A stretch of DNA of 64,000 bases from positions 1-64,000 of the forward strand of contig CAKZKQ010000782.1 in NCBI GenBank assembly GCA_937123825.1, read 5' to 3'. This document shows, one piece after another, positions 63,777-64,000 of this stretch (positions are counted from its first letter, which is position 1; each line of letters starts with the position of its first letter). The stretch comes from an uncultured Pseudomonadota bacterium (GTDB lineage: Bacteria > Myxococcota_A > Bradymonadia > Bradymonadales > GCA-2716585). The notes below the pieces were generated by a model. It did not search any database. It saw only the letters and a program-made list of their open reading frames with translations, and had not been told where the DNA came from. Position numbers and translations under genes: made by a program.

Positions 63777-64000
63777 TCAACGCACGGTGTTTGGCGCGGG
63801 CAGCGTCTCAGGCACACCGTCAATCAACTCGGCCAACAGACCGCGCAAGCTGCGCAGCTGCGCCACCGACTCCTTGGGCGGCCCCTTGTGCATCAAGAGC
63901 GCCACATGCGACTCCAACACATCGCGCAGTGACGGCAACCGCGCCCAGGCCTCTTCAATATTGGCCACCACGCGCAGCAAATTGCGCCGACGCCGAGACG
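63777..64000 (-). CDS. Unidentified protein, C-terminal fragment (5' end outside window)
   Basis: The frame runs off the window end, giving at least 73 residues. It begins with several Arg (SRRRRNLLRVVANIEEAWARLPSLRDVLESHVALLM) and is helical, ending in LLAELIDGVPETLPAPNTVR. The stop lies 46 bp from the convergent MFS stop. Too little is visible for a function. Confidence 0.5.
   Translation of the reverse strand, partial: SRRRRNLLRVVANIEEAWARLPSLRDVLESHVALLMHKGPPKESVAQLRSLRGLLAELIDGVPETLPAPNTVR

Overview
The window is high-GC DNA from a predatory/social-type deltaproteobacterium, most likely Myxococcota or a neighbouring Bradymonadales-like lineage. The evidence is genomic style: three large Ser/Thr kinases, many Cys- and Asp-rich lipoproteins, thrombospondin type 3 (TSP3) calcium repeats ending in a MYXO-CTERM-like anchor, the DUF1592/DUF1552 pair, and above all a myxobacterial-type retron. 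This assignment is inference; there is no rRNA here. I found no tRNA, rRNA, CRISPR array, insertion sequence or prophage.

Layout. 1-5.5 kb: end of a TSP3 surface protein, a membrane-anchored M20 peptidase, and an HTH protein coupled to a six-repeat Cys-rich lipoprotein. 5.7-12.3 kb: thioredoxin-like protein, an unusual LtrA + inward-rectifier K+ channel fusion, a TetR regulator, a SnoaL-like protein and a molybdopterin oxidoreductase. 12.7-15.4 kb: clpS-clpA. 15.5-19.5 kb: a tightly coupled operon of DUF1592-type haem-motif lipoprotein, Tat-exported DUF1552 protein and poly-Asp lipoprotein. 19.7-21.7 kb: Band-7 protein under a TetR repressor with two matching operators. 22.1-25.5 kb: a TPR-like exported protein and a kinase fused to an FGE-sulfatase-like domain. 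25.5-32.7 kb (minus strand): a PHP-domain lipoprotein, phoB-phoR-phoU and an M20D amidohydrolase in one run, with no pst transporter. 33.6-39.2 kb: kinase, voltage-gated-type K+ channel with RCK domain, second kinase (start/stop overlap with the channel), and an ECF-like sigma factor. 41.3-48.1 kb: DUF58 / transglutaminase / MoxR / TPR operon. 48.5-54.9 kb: mtnC, membrane and pentapeptide-repeat proteins, metallophosphoesterase, and a GroES-like gene overlapping mobA.

The main system is at 55.3-62.4 kb, minus strand: a complete retron. A WGR + HEAT/ARM-repeat protein and a winged-helix/SWIM zinc-finger protein overlap by one base and are followed by a non-coding region bounded by a perfect 30-bp inverted repeat (a1/a2) that encloses two small msr-type hairpins and one large msd-type hairpin. 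A retron reverse transcriptase with an extended N-terminus comes next. This is the gene set I recall for type XIII retrons (RT + ARM + WHSWIM), the Mx162-like group. A good promoter (TTGACA, 18-bp spacer, TAGTGT) sits before the first gene. The presumed role is anti-phage defence, but nothing in the sequence proves it.

Two families of dispersed intergenic repeats also occur: a ~50-bp palindrome (two copies) and a ~57-bp non-palindromic element (two clear and two degenerate copies).
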